Below are positions 44,020 to 52,321 of a DNA stretch of 64,000 nucleotides, piece by piece. The DNA is from Lentzea terrae (GTDB taxonomy: Bacteria; Actinomycetota; Actinomycetes; Mycobacteriales; Pseudonocardiaceae), in contig NZ_QFWW01000029.1 of assembly GCF_003265345.1 (NCBI RefSeq), positions 199,961 through 263,960 of the forward strand, given 5' to 3'. Both the position numbers and the translations under genes were made by a program. Each line of letters begins with the position of its first letter. Position 1 is the first letter of the stretch. Below the pieces are notes generated by a model. That model had not been told where the DNA came from. It made no database searches and saw nothing but the letters and a program-made list of their open reading frames with translations.

Positions 44020-45507
44020 ATGACACACCGAACACTCGACGGGTGGTTCCGCCGGTCCGCCGAGGACCACCCGGATGCCATCGCCCTCCAGGTCGACGGA
44101 CGGACGTTCACCTACGCCGAGCTGGACCGGGTGGTGAACCACCTCGGGGAGATGATCCTGCACCAGCACGGGAAGGCGCCAGAACGCGTCGGCCTGCTCG
44201 CCGGTCGCTCGCTGCTGGCCTACGCGGGTTACCTGGCGGCGCAACGGCTTTCGGCCACGGTGGTGCCGCTGGGGGTGACGTTCCCGGTGAGCCGCACCGC
44301 GTGGACCGTGCGGGCGGCGGGCGTCGACCTGGTGCTGGCGGGCGAACAGCCGGAGGCCGAGCTGGGTGCCCCGGTCTGCGCCGTGCCGGAGGCGTTGCTC
44401 ACCGAGCCCGGCGCCGGTGAACGTCCACTCCGGACGGAGCCGGCGGGCCGTCCCGCCTACCTGCTCTTCACCTCCGGGTCGACGGGCCGGCCGAAGGGGG
44501 TGCCGATCGGCGACCGGCAGATCTCGGCCTACCTCTCGCACGTGATCGGCCGGTACGAGCTGGGGCCCGGCGCGCGGGTGTCGCAGACGTTCGACCTCAC
44601 CTTCGACCTGTCGGTGTTCGACCTGTTCGCGACGTGGGGTTCCGGCGCGACGCTCGTGGTGCCGTCCAGGACGGATCTGCTGGCACCGGCGGGATTCGTG
44701 GCGCGCGAGCAGATCACCCACTGGTTCTCGGTCCCGTCGGTGATCTCGGTCGCCGCGCGGATCGGCAGGCTGCCGGCCGGCTCGATGCCGTCGCTGCGGT
44801 GGAGCCTGTTCTGCGGTGAGCAGCTGACCGCGCAGCAGGCACGGGCGTGGCGCGCGGCGGCACCGGGCAGCGTCGTCGAGAACCTCTACGGCCCGACCGA
44901 GCTCACGCTGAGCTGCACGCACTTCCGGTTGCCCGCCGCGGAGTCCGCGTGGCCGGTCACCTCCAACGGGACGGTGCCCATCGGGCATCCGCATCCCGGC
45001 ACCGAGATCCGGGTGGTCGACGGTGAGCTGTGCGTCCGCGGACCGCAACGGTTCGACGGCTACCTCGACGAGGCCGACAACGCCGGCCGCTTCCGCACCG
45101 AGGACGGCGCACCGTGGACGGGTTCCGGCACGCCGGGTCCCGAGCTCTGGTACCGCACCGGTGACCTGGTGCGGTACGAGGACGGCGCGCTGGTGCACCT
45201 CGGCCGCACCGACCACCAGGTCAAGGTGCAGGGCTACCGGGTGGAGCTCGGCGAGGTCGAGGCCGCGTTGCGGGACCAGCCGGGGGTGAGCGAGGCGATC
45301 GTGGTCGCCGTGGCGGAACCGACCGGCGCCACCGTCCTGCACGCCGTGTACACCGGTACCGCCGAGTCGGACGTCCTCCCCGGCGTGCTGCGGACCTTGC
45401 TGCCGCCGCACGCGGTGCCGCGCACGGTCGTGCACTGGAGCGAACTTCCGCTCAACACCAACGGGAAGGTCGATCGCGCCGCGATCAGTTCCCGGTTCTG
45501 CAACTGA
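44020..45507 (+). CDS. Stand-alone amino-acid adenylation enzyme
   Basis: A 495-residue ANL-superfamily enzyme. A3 is LLFTSGSTGRPKG, A4 is TFDLTFDLSVFDLF, A5 is NLYGPTE, A7 is YRTGD, A8 is VQGYRVELGEVEAAL, and A10 is LNTNGKVDR with the catalytic Lys. Pocket Asp in FDLSV and the A4 wording resemble stand-alone L-prolyl/alanyl-type adenylating enzymes that load separate carrier proteins. A hand reading of the specificity residues gives roughly D-L-F-F-L-C-L-L-S, a code I do not recognise. No carrier or condensation domain is attached. It sits between the cyclase genes and probably loads an amino acid onto one of the carrier proteins, as a starter or an attached group. Confidence 0.85.
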   Translation: MTHRTLDGWFRRSAEDHPDAIALQVDGRTFTYAELDRVVNHLGEMILHQHGKAPERVGLLAGRSLLAYAGYLAAQRLSATVVPLGVTFPVSRTAWTVRAAGVDLVLAGEQPEAELGAPVCAVPEALLTEPGAGERPLRTEPAGRPAYLLFTSGSTGRPKGVPIGDRQISAYLSHVIGRYELGPGARVSQTFDLTFDLSVFDLFATWGSGATLVVPSRTDLLAPAGFVAREQITHWFSVPSVISVAARIGRLPAGSMPSLRWSLFCGEQLTAQQARAWRAAAPGSVVENLYGPTELTLSCTHFRLPAAESAWPVTSNGTVPIGHPHPGTEIRVVDGELCVRGPQRFDGYLDEADNAGRFRTEDGAPWTGSGTPGPELWYRTGDLVRYEDGALVHLGRTDHQVKVQGYRVELGEVEAALRDQPGVSEAIVVAVAEPTGATVLHAVYTGTAESDVLPGVLRTLLPPHAVPRTVVHWSELPLNTNGKVDRAAISSRFCN

Positions 45508-45516
45508 GGGGGGATC

Positions 45517-45858
45517 ATGCACCACGTCGTCTTCGTGGACCGGATGGATCCGGGCCACGCCACCGACGTCGCCCGCGTCTGGGCCGAGCACGACCGCACC
45601 GGACTGCCCGCGCGCATCGGTGTCACCGGCCGGAAGCTGTTCCACTTCAACGGTTTGTACCTGCACCTCGTCGAGTCGGACGCGCATCAGGGCGACGACC
45701 TCGCCGGCCGCATCCTCGCGGCGGGCCGCGACCCGGACTACGTCGAGGTGCGCGACCACCTCGCGGGGTTGCTGCGCCCCTACTCGCCGGACACCTCAGG
45801 TCTGCTGAGCACGCGGGCGACCGAGTTCTACCACTGGACCGCCGGGGGTGGCCGATGA
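45517..45858 (+). CDS. TcmI-like polyketide cyclase
   Basis: A 113-residue ferredoxin-fold cyclase: HHVVFVDRMDPGHATDVARV, then WAEHDRTGLPARIGVTGRKL, then FHFNGLYLHLVES. This is the TcmI pattern, which closes later rings in tetracenomycin-type pathways. The stop overlaps the cupin gene by 4 bases, the same order as tcmI-tcmJ. Confidence 0.85.
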   Translation: MHHVVFVDRMDPGHATDVARVWAEHDRTGLPARIGVTGRKLFHFNGLYLHLVESDAHQGDDLAGRILAAGRDPDYVEVRDHLAGLLRPYSPDTSGLLSTRATEFYHWTAGGGR

Positions 45859-46271
45859 GCAGGGTGACGAAGGTGTCGATGGCCGACGCGCCGGTGAGCA
45901 CGCGGCTCGGCGGCACGATCCGGCCGATGCTCACGCCGAACTCGGTCGGGGCCTGCGCGGGCTTCCTCGGCACGATGTCGTTGCGGCAGGGCGAGTTCGT
46001 GGCGGCGCACTACCACCCGTACTCCGACGAGTTCCTGTTCGTGGCGGAGGGAACCGTGGTGGTGACGGTGAACGGCGAGGAACACCGCCTCGACCGCGCG
46101 GACGCGATCATGGTGCCGCGCGGCCACGCGCACCGGGTGGAGAACCAGGGGCCCGAGCCGGCGCTGGTGGTGTTCCAGATCGCGCCGCTCGCGCCCAGTC
46201 CGGAGGTCGGGCACGTCGAGGTCGAGCCGGCACCGCACCCGGACGCCGCGCCGCCGTCGGTGGGTGGTTGA
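45855..46271 (+). CDS. TcmJ-like cupin cyclase
   Basis: A 138-residue single-cupin protein. The two cupin motifs are VAAHYHPYSDEFLFVAEG and VPRGHAHRVENQG, with His residues placed for a metal. Relatives (TcmJ type) assist correct cyclisation of aromatic polyketides. It is immediately before KS-alpha, the order found in tetracenomycin-like clusters. Confidence 0.8.
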   Translation: MSRVTKVSMADAPVSTRLGGTIRPMLTPNSVGACAGFLGTMSLRQGEFVAAHYHPYSDEFLFVAEGTVVVTVNGEEHRLDRADAIMVPRGHAHRVENQGPEPALVVFQIAPLAPSPEVGHVEVEPAPHPDAAPPSVGG

Positions 46272-46273
46272 CC

Positions 46274-47536
46274 GTGCGGCGCGCCGTGATCACAGGACTG
46301 GGCGTGGTGGCGCCGGGCGGCGTCGGCGCGAAGCCGTTCTGGAACCAGATCATCTCCGGAATCGGGGCGACCAGGGCGGTGTCGTCCTTCGACGCCACCA
46401 GGTTCCGCTCGCGCATCGCGGGCGAGGTGGACTTCGACCCTCTCACCGCGAGACTCTCGGCCCAGGAAGCCGGACTGGACCGCATCGCGCAGTTCGCGCT
46501 CGTGGCGCTGCGGGAAGCGCTGGCGGACAGCGGAATCGAAGCGACGGCCGGTGATCCCGCGCGGTTCGGCGTCAGCATCGGCTCGGCGGTCGGCTGCACG
46601 ACGGGTCTGGAGAGCGAGTACGCGAAGGTCAGCTCCAGCGGGCGGGACTGGCTCGTCGACCACACCCTCGCCGACGACGCCCTGTACGACTACTTCGTCC
46701 CCTCCTCCCTGGCGCGGGAGGTGGCCTGGGCGGCCGGCGCGGAGGGTCCGACGACGGTGATCTCGACCGGCTGCACCTCCGGCCTGGACGCCGTCGGCTA
46801 CGCGGTGGACCTCATCCGCGACGGCTCGGCGGACGTGATGATCACCGGTGCCTCCGACGCGCCGCTGTCGCCGATCACCTTCGCCTGCTTCGACGCGCTG
46901 CGCGCCACCTCGCCGGACAACGACGACCCCGGCGGGGCGTGCCGTCCGTTCGACCTCACCCGCAACGGTTTCGCGCTCGGCGAGGGCGCGGCGGTGTTCG
47001 TGGTGGAGGAGCTCGAGCGCGCCCGCGGGCGTGGCGCCCACATCTATGCCGAGATCGCCGGGTTCGCCACCCGGTGCAACGCCTACCACATGACCGGCCT
47101 CCGCTCGGACGGCCTGGAGATGGCCGAGGCGATCACGGCGGCGATGAGCCAGGCAGGCGTGGAGAAATCCGGTTTCGACTACATCAACGCGCACGGTTCC
47201 GGCACGCGGCAGAACGACCTGCACGAGACCGCCGCGTTCAAGGAGGCGCTCGGCGCCGCGGCCTACGACGTGCCGATCAGCTCGATCAAGTCGATGATCG
47301 GCCACTCGCTCGGCTCGGTCGGGTCGATCGAGATCGCCGCCTGCGCGCTGGCGATCGAGCACGGCGTGGTGCCGCCGACCGCGAACCTCTACGAGGCCGA
47401 TCCGGAGTGCGACCTCGACTACGTGCCGTTGATCGCGCGGGAGCACCGGGTGGACGTGGCGCTGAGCGTGGGCAGCGGTTTCGGCGGGTTCCAGAGCGCG
47501 GCGGTGCTGCGCCGGGCGGGGAGTGTGCGCTCATGA
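46274..47536 (+). CDS. Type II ketosynthase alpha subunit (KS-alpha)
   Basis: A 420-residue beta-ketoacyl synthase that condenses malonyl units. The active-site Cys is in STGCTSGLDAVGYA (about Cys167), with His motifs in NAHGSGTRQND and MIGHSLGSVGS. GTG 46274 is used because upstream in-frame codons run through the cupin gene. It overlaps the KS-beta start in ATGA. Together with KS-beta and a carrier protein it forms the minimal synthase. Malonyl loading must come from a fatty-acid transacylase elsewhere. Confidence 0.95.
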   Translation: MRRAVITGLGVVAPGGVGAKPFWNQIISGIGATRAVSSFDATRFRSRIAGEVDFDPLTARLSAQEAGLDRIAQFALVALREALADSGIEATAGDPARFGVSIGSAVGCTTGLESEYAKVSSSGRDWLVDHTLADDALYDYFVPSSLAREVAWAAGAEGPTTVISTGCTSGLDAVGYAVDLIRDGSADVMITGASDAPLSPITFACFDALRATSPDNDDPGGACRPFDLTRNGFALGEGAAVFVVEELERARGRGAHIYAEIAGFATRCNAYHMTGLRSDGLEMAEAITAAMSQAGVEKSGFDYINAHGSGTRQNDLHETAAFKEALGAAAYDVPISSIKSMIGHSLGSVGSIEIAACALAIEHGVVPPTANLYEADPECDLDYVPLIAREHRVDVALSVGSGFGGFQSAAVLRRAGSVRS

Positions 47537-48747
47537 CCGGGCAACCGCGGGTCGTCGTCACCGGCGCCGGTGTGATCACGCCGAACGGCCGTGACGCCGA
47601 CGAGTTCTGGGCCGCGGTGGTGGCCGGCCGGTCCGGTCTCGCCACGATCAGCAGGTTCGACCCGTCCGGCTACCCGGCGACGGTCGGCGGGGAGATCGCG
47701 GACTTCCGCGCCGCCGACCACGTGCCCGGCCGGCTGGTGCCGCAGACCGACCGGACGACGCAGTTCGCGATCGCGGCGGCCGACGCGGCGCTCCGGCAAG
47801 CCAAGGTCGACCTGTCCGCACTGGATCCGCTCGACCTCGGGGTGATCACCGCGAACGCCTGTGGTGGCTTCGAGTTCGGCCAGCACGAGCTGCAGAAGCT
47901 CTGGGCGGAGGGACCGCACCGGGTGAGCGCCTACCAGTCCTTCGCCTGGTTCTACGCGGTCAACACCGGCCAGCTCTCCATCCTGCACGGCATGAAGGGC
48001 CACTCCTCGGTGGTCGTCTCCGAACAGGCCGGCGGGCTCGACGCGCTCGGTGCGGCCCGCAGGCAGGTGCGCCGCGGCACGTTGCGGCTCGCGCTCGCCG
48101 GTGGGGCCGACGCACCGCTCAGCCCGTGGGGGCTGACGGCCCAGCTGCCCAACGGGATGCTGAGCACCTGTCCCGATCCGGCCCGCGCGTATCTGCCGTT
48201 CTCCGCGCACGCCAGCGGTTACGTGCCGGGTGAGGGCGGGGCGCTGCTCGTGCTGGAGGAGATCGAGGCCGCCGACGGCAGGGCGCTCGGCGAGATCGCG
48301 GGGTACGCGGCCACGTTCGACCCGCCCGCGCGCACCGGCCGGGAGCCCGCGCTGCGGCGGGCGATCGAGACCGCGCTCGCCGACGCCGGCCTCGGTCCGT
48401 CCGATGTGGACGCCGTCGTGGCGGACGCGAGCGGCGTGCCCGCGCGGGACGTGGAGGAGGCCGCCGCGCTCGCCGCGGTGTTCGGCGCGCACGGGGTGCC
48501 GGTCACCGCACCGAAGGCGGGAACCGGGCGGCTGTACTCGGGTTCCGGGCCGGTCGACGTGTTCTGCGCGCTGAAGATGATCTCCGACGAGATCGTGCCA
48601 CCGTCCGCGGGCGTGCGCGACGTGCTGCCCGCACACCGCGTCGACCTCGTCATGGGCGAGGCCAGGCGCGTACCGATCGCCACAGTGCTGGTGCTCGCGC
48701 GAGGCCACGGCGGGTTCAACGCCGCGCTGGTCGTGCGGGCCGTTTGA
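47533..48747 (+). CDS. Chain length factor (KS-beta)
   Basis: A 404-residue ketosynthase partner. The Cys position is replaced by Gln in VSEQAGGLDALG (about Gln165), the hallmark of KS-beta. This subunit sets chain length and can produce the acetyl primer by malonyl decarboxylation. It follows KS-alpha with a 4-base overlap. Chain length cannot be read from the sequence with confidence. Confidence 0.95.
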   Translation: MTGQPRVVVTGAGVITPNGRDADEFWAAVVAGRSGLATISRFDPSGYPATVGGEIADFRAADHVPGRLVPQTDRTTQFAIAAADAALRQAKVDLSALDPLDLGVITANACGGFEFGQHELQKLWAEGPHRVSAYQSFAWFYAVNTGQLSILHGMKGHSSVVVSEQAGGLDALGAARRQVRRGTLRLALAGGADAPLSPWGLTAQLPNGMLSTCPDPARAYLPFSAHASGYVPGEGGALLVLEEIEAADGRALGEIAGYAATFDPPARTGREPALRRAIETALADAGLGPSDVDAVVADASGVPARDVEEAAALAAVFGAHGVPVTAPKAGTGRLYSGSGPVDVFCALKMISDEIVPPSAGVRDVLPAHRVDLVMGEARRVPIATVLVLARGHGGFNAALVVRAV

Positions 48748-48758
48748 GAGCGGGAGCG

Positions 48759-49082
48759 ATGTCCACGATTTCCTTGCAGGACGGCCACTACACGCTGATC
48801 AACGTGTTCACCGTCGACTCGCCGGAGGACCAGCGGCGGATCTTCGACGAGATCGTCGCCGCCACCGCGGTGATCCGCCGGTTCCCCGGCTTCGTCTCGG
48901 CGAACGTGCACCGCAGCCACGACGGCGCGCGCGTGGTGAACTACGCCCAGTGGCGCAGCAAGGAGGAGTTCGACGCGATGCGCGCGGACCCGGCGGTCCA
49001 GGACCATTTCAAGGCTTGCCGGGCCGTCACGAACGACATCGAGCCGATCTTCTGCGAGCTCGCGTACGTGCAGGAGGGCTGA
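48759..49082 (+). CDS. ABM-fold monooxygenase, second copy
   Basis: A 107-residue protein: YTLINVFTVDSPEDQRRIFD, then FPGFVSANVHRSHDGARVVN, then YAQWRSKEEFDAM. It is a relative of the copy at 39845. Two such oxygenases in one cluster suggest two quinone-forming or hydroxylation steps. It lies 11 bases after KS-beta. Confidence 0.85.
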   Translation: MSTISLQDGHYTLINVFTVDSPEDQRRIFDEIVAATAVIRRFPGFVSANVHRSHDGARVVNYAQWRSKEEFDAMRADPAVQDHFKACRAVTNDIEPIFCELAYVQEG

Positions 49083-49085
49083 CCG

Positions 49086-49808
49086 GTGGCGGGGTGGTTC
49101 CTCGGTGACCCCGCGCCACCGGACGCGGAGGTGGTCGTCTACTGCCTGCCGAACGCCGGCGGTGGTGCGAGCGCTTTCGCCGGATGGCACCGGGTCGTGC
49201 CGCCGGGGTGGTGGGTGCGGCCCGTGCAGCTGCCCGGCCGGGAGAACCGGATCGCCGAGCCGCCGGAGTTCGCCGAGGACGAACTGGCCGAGGCGATCTC
49301 CCTGGACGCCGGCCGGCACCGGTTCTGGTTGTACGGCCACAGCATGGGCGGTGTGCTCGCCTGGGAGGTCGCCCGCAGGACGACGGCGCCGGGGCTGCGG
49401 CGGCTGTGCGTCGGCGCCAGTGCCCCACCGCACGTTCCTGGTGACTGGACGCGGCGCTGGGCGGAAGCGGACGACGAGGCGTTGCTCGGCGAGATCGCCG
49501 CGCTGGGCGGCATCCCGGCGGTCGTGCTGGAGCATCCGCGCACGCGCCGGCAGCTGGTCCGGGTGCTGCGCTCCGACCTCACCTGGCTCGCCAGGCCACG
49601 TGCGGCCGACGTCGTCCCCACGCCGATCACGGCACTCACCGGAACGCACGACAGCCTTGTGCCCCAAGACACTTCGGCACGCTGGGCTGATCTCTCCCCC
49701 GATGTTCGCGCGGAGACCGTACCCGGCGGCCATCTGTTCCACGTGGACGATCCGGGCGCGACCGTGCAGGCATTGCTCACAACGGCAGAACCGCTCCGTT
49801 GCGCTTGA
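49086..49808 (+). CDS. Type II thioesterase
   Basis: A 240-residue alpha/beta hydrolase. The N-terminal CLPNAGGGASAFAGWH and the nucleophile motif LYGHSMGGVLAWE are typical of stand-alone thioesterases of NRPS/PKS systems; a His near the end (GGHLFHVDD) completes the triad. It probably removes wrong acyl or aminoacyl groups from the carrier proteins, fitting the adenylation enzyme. Its 3' end overlaps the convergent Lrp-type gene by 32 bases. Confidence 0.85.
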   Translation: MAGWFLGDPAPPDAEVVVYCLPNAGGGASAFAGWHRVVPPGWWVRPVQLPGRENRIAEPPEFAEDELAEAISLDAGRHRFWLYGHSMGGVLAWEVARRTTAPGLRRLCVGASAPPHVPGDWTRRWAEADDEALLGEIAALGGIPAVVLEHPRTRRQLVRVLRSDLTWLARPRAADVVPTPITALTGTHDSLVPQDTSARWADLSPDVRAETVPGGHLFHVDDPGATVQALLTTAEPLRCA

Positions 49809-50742
49809 TCGTGCGCACGACCGGAGCGGTCTCCACGTGCGTGATCTCGTCCAACGCACCGATGCGCTCGGTCAGGTAGCGGTAGAGGTCCGGCATGTCC
49901 CGGCAGATCACCGCGACGACGAGGTTGGTCGGTCCGGTCGTCACGGCGGCGAACGACACCTCGCGGTGCGCCGCGAGTGCTTCGGCGACGGTGACGAGCG
50001 CGGACGGCCGGACCGACATCCACAGCCGCGCCTCCGCGTGGAACCCGAGCACCTCCGGTCCCATGTCCACCTCGTAGGACAGGACTCCGCTGCGCTGCAG
50101 GCGTTCCATCCGCCTGCTCACCTTCGACTCCGACCAGCCCGTGGCCGCGGCGAGATCCGCGTGCCCCGCCCGCCCGTCGAGCGACAACGCGTCGAGCAGT
50201 GCCTCGTCGCCCTCGGCGAGCTCGACCGGTTCGTCGAGCTCCGGCGGCGCCTCCGGTTGCAGCGCGGCCACCTGGTCGGCGGTCAGGAACGACGTGCCCG
50301 CCCAGCCGCTCGGCCGCGCGAAGCCCTGCAGCATGCAGTGCGCCGTCACCGAGATCACCCGGTTCGACCGCGCGAGCTTCTGCAGCAGCAACGAGTCCTC
50401 GGCCGGCCGGGACTGCGTGACGCAGGAGATCTCCGTGCCGCCGGACAGCAGGTGCACCCAGAACGTGTCGGGGCGCTGCGCCAGCGACCGCGCGATCGGT
50501 GCCGCCGCGTCGGGGGTGCAGCGCAACCTGATCGTCCACGCCACCTGGCCGAGCCGGGTGCCGACGAACGCACCGACGACGCGCACCGCCCCGGCGGACC
50601 GCAGCCTGCGGTACCGGCGCGCGACCGTGTGCTCCGAAACGCCGATCACCGCGGCGATCTTGCTGAACGGTGCCCTCGCGTCGACGTGCAACGCGTGGAC
50701 CAGGCCTCGATCCACGTCGTCCAGCGTGATGGTTTCCATCAT
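49777..50742 (-). CDS. Double-domain Lrp/AsnC-family regulator
   Basis: A 321-residue protein with two Lrp units. The first helix-turn-helix is LVHALHVDARAPFSKIAAVI, then GVSEHTVARRYRRL, with its ligand-binding part; the second is LLDALSLDGRAGHADLAAAT, then GWSESKVSRRMERLQRSG. Most Lrp proteins have one unit, so this is a duplicated form. ATG 50739 is a near-equal start. It faces away from the exporter gene at 50850; a palindrome AGCTAGCT lies just upstream. It may sense an amino acid, which would fit the adenylation step, but that is a guess. Confidence 0.8.
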   Translation of the reverse strand: MMETITLDDVDRGLVHALHVDARAPFSKIAAVIGVSEHTVARRYRRLRSAGAVRVVGAFVGTRLGQVAWTIRLRCTPDAAAPIARSLAQRPDTFWVHLLSGGTEISCVTQSRPAEDSLLLQKLARSNRVISVTAHCMLQGFARPSGWAGTSFLTADQVAALQPEAPPELDEPVELAEGDEALLDALSLDGRAGHADLAAATGWSESKVSRRMERLQRSGVLSYEVDMGPEVLGFHAEARLWMSVRPSALVTVAEALAAHREVSFAAVTTGPTNLVVAVICRDMPDLYRYLTERIGALDEITHVETAPVVRTIKRNGAVLPL

Positions 50743-50849
50743 CTCAAGCTAGCTGATGCCGGAATCATGCGCGAAACGCCCTCTAGCTGTCAGGTGGAGG
50801 GCAGGCGGTGCGACTGTCGGTCCCGTACCTCCCAGAGAAAGGACCGGAA

Positions 50850-52256
50850 ATGCGCAAGTGGTGGCCTCTGGTGGCCGTGTGCTTGGGGTCGTTCATGCTC
50901 ATCGTGGACACCACAGTGGTCACGGTCGCTCTTCCCGACATGGCCGGGAGCCTCGGCGCGTCGCTCGCCCACCTGCAGTGGGTGATGAACATCTACACGC
51001 TCGCGCTCGCCGTGATGACGCTGAGCGCGGGGTCGCTCGGCGACCTCTTCGGTCAGCGCAAGGTCTTCGTCACCTCGCTGGTGATCTTCGCGGGAGCCTC
51101 GCTGCTGTGCGGTCTCGCGCAGAACGCCGAGGTGCTGATCGCGGCCCGCGCGCTGCAGGGCGTCGGCGGCGCCGCGATGATCGGCACGACGCTCGCCGTG
51201 CTCGGCAGCAGCTACAGCGGCAAGGAACGCGGCAGCGCGATCGGTGTCTGGGCGGGTGTGCTCGGCATCGCGGCCGCGGCGGGACCGATGCTCGGCGGCC
51301 TGCTCACGCAGTACCTGAGCTGGCGTGCGATCTTCTTCATCAACCTGCCGGTCAGCGTGGTGACGCTGGTGCTCGCGCTGCTGTCGATCGGCGACTCCGC
51401 CCGGCGCGAGGGCGCGCGGATCGACTTCGCGGGCATGCTGACGTTCGCGGTGTTCGCCAGCGCGCTGACCTACGGGCTGATCCGCGCGGGCGAGCACGGC
51501 GACTGGACGTCCGCGCCGACGCTGTCCACGTTCGCCGTGGCCGTCGTCGCACTCGTCGCGTTCGTGCTGGTGGAACAGCGGCAGGAGCACCCGATGCTGG
51601 ACATCGCGTTGTTCCGCAGCGCCTCCTTCACCGTGATCATGCTGTGCGTGGTGGCGACGTCGGTCTCGTTCGCGAGCCTCGTCTACACCTCGATCTGGCT
51701 GCAGAACGTCCTGGGGCTCGACGCGCTCGCCACCGGCATCGCGCTCATTCCCATGGCGCTGACCTCGTTCCTGGCGTCGACGTTCATCGGCAAGCGGCTG
51801 CACAACGTCGCGCCGAAGATCAGCATCGGCACCGGCCTGCTGCTGATCGGCCTCGGCAGCGGGGTGGTCGGGCTCGTCGTGGACGGCGGTTCGTCCTGGT
51901 ACGCGATCGCCCCCGGCCTGGTGCTGATCGGCGCCGGCGTCGGCATCAGCGGCCCCGGCACGAACGGCGCGGTGCTCGCGTCGGTGCCACCGGAGCGCGG
52001 CGGCATGGCGTCGGGTGCGATGGCGACGTTCCGCCAGTTCGGCCAGGCGCTCGGCGTCGCGGTGCTCGGCCTGGTCTACGTGGCCGCCACCGAGATCCCC
52101 GGCCAGGACGCGCGGTCCGCGGCGGCGGCGGGGATCGACCAGGTCTACCTCGTGACCGCGGGGCTCAGCCTGCTCGCCTGCCTGTTCGCGTTCGCCGTCG
52201 TCCGGGGCGCCGCGCCCAAGCCGGCCGGTGCCGCACCCGCTGGAGCACGCGGCTGA
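50850..52256 (+). CDS. MFS drug exporter (DHA2-like, about 14 helices)
   Basis: A 468-residue transporter with about 14 membrane helices. The motif LSAGSLGDLFGQRKVF and VDTTVVTVALPDM are typical of proton-coupled multidrug exporters. ATG 50850 has AAAGGA upstream and begins MRKWWPLVAVCLGSFML; a GTG at 50808 would add a non-hydrophobic 14-residue extension. It probably exports the polyketide and gives self-resistance. The divergent Lrp-type gene may control it. Confidence 0.85.
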   Translation: MRKWWPLVAVCLGSFMLIVDTTVVTVALPDMAGSLGASLAHLQWVMNIYTLALAVMTLSAGSLGDLFGQRKVFVTSLVIFAGASLLCGLAQNAEVLIAARALQGVGGAAMIGTTLAVLGSSYSGKERGSAIGVWAGVLGIAAAAGPMLGGLLTQYLSWRAIFFINLPVSVVTLVLALLSIGDSARREGARIDFAGMLTFAVFASALTYGLIRAGEHGDWTSAPTLSTFAVAVVALVAFVLVEQRQEHPMLDIALFRSASFTVIMLCVVATSVSFASLVYTSIWLQNVLGLDALATGIALIPMALTSFLASTFIGKRLHNVAPKISIGTGLLLIGLGSGVVGLVVDGGSSWYAIAPGLVLIGAGVGISGPGTNGAVLASVPPERGGMASGAMATFRQFGQALGVAVLGLVYVAATEIPGQDARSAAAAGIDQVYLVTAGLSLLACLFAFAVVRGAAPKPAGAAPAGARG

Positions 52257-52321
52257 TCTCACCACCGCAGGTGCGGCCCGCACGGGTCGCACCACCGGTG
52301 GTCCAAGCGGTTGGGGGCTCG

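Noticed and set aside
44020..45507. Acyl-CoA ligase instead of amino-acid adenylation enzyme
   Set aside because: A4 FDLSV with pocket Asp, YGPTE and the NGKVDR end match amino-acid adenylation domains better than fatty-acid ligases.
41926..45759. 1277-residue open frame on the minus strand across the carrier-protein, methyltransferase, cyclase and adenylation genes
   Set aside because: It runs opposite several genes with clear motifs. Its translation is low-complexity Arg/Val/Gly/Asp, a usual shadow in high-GC DNA.
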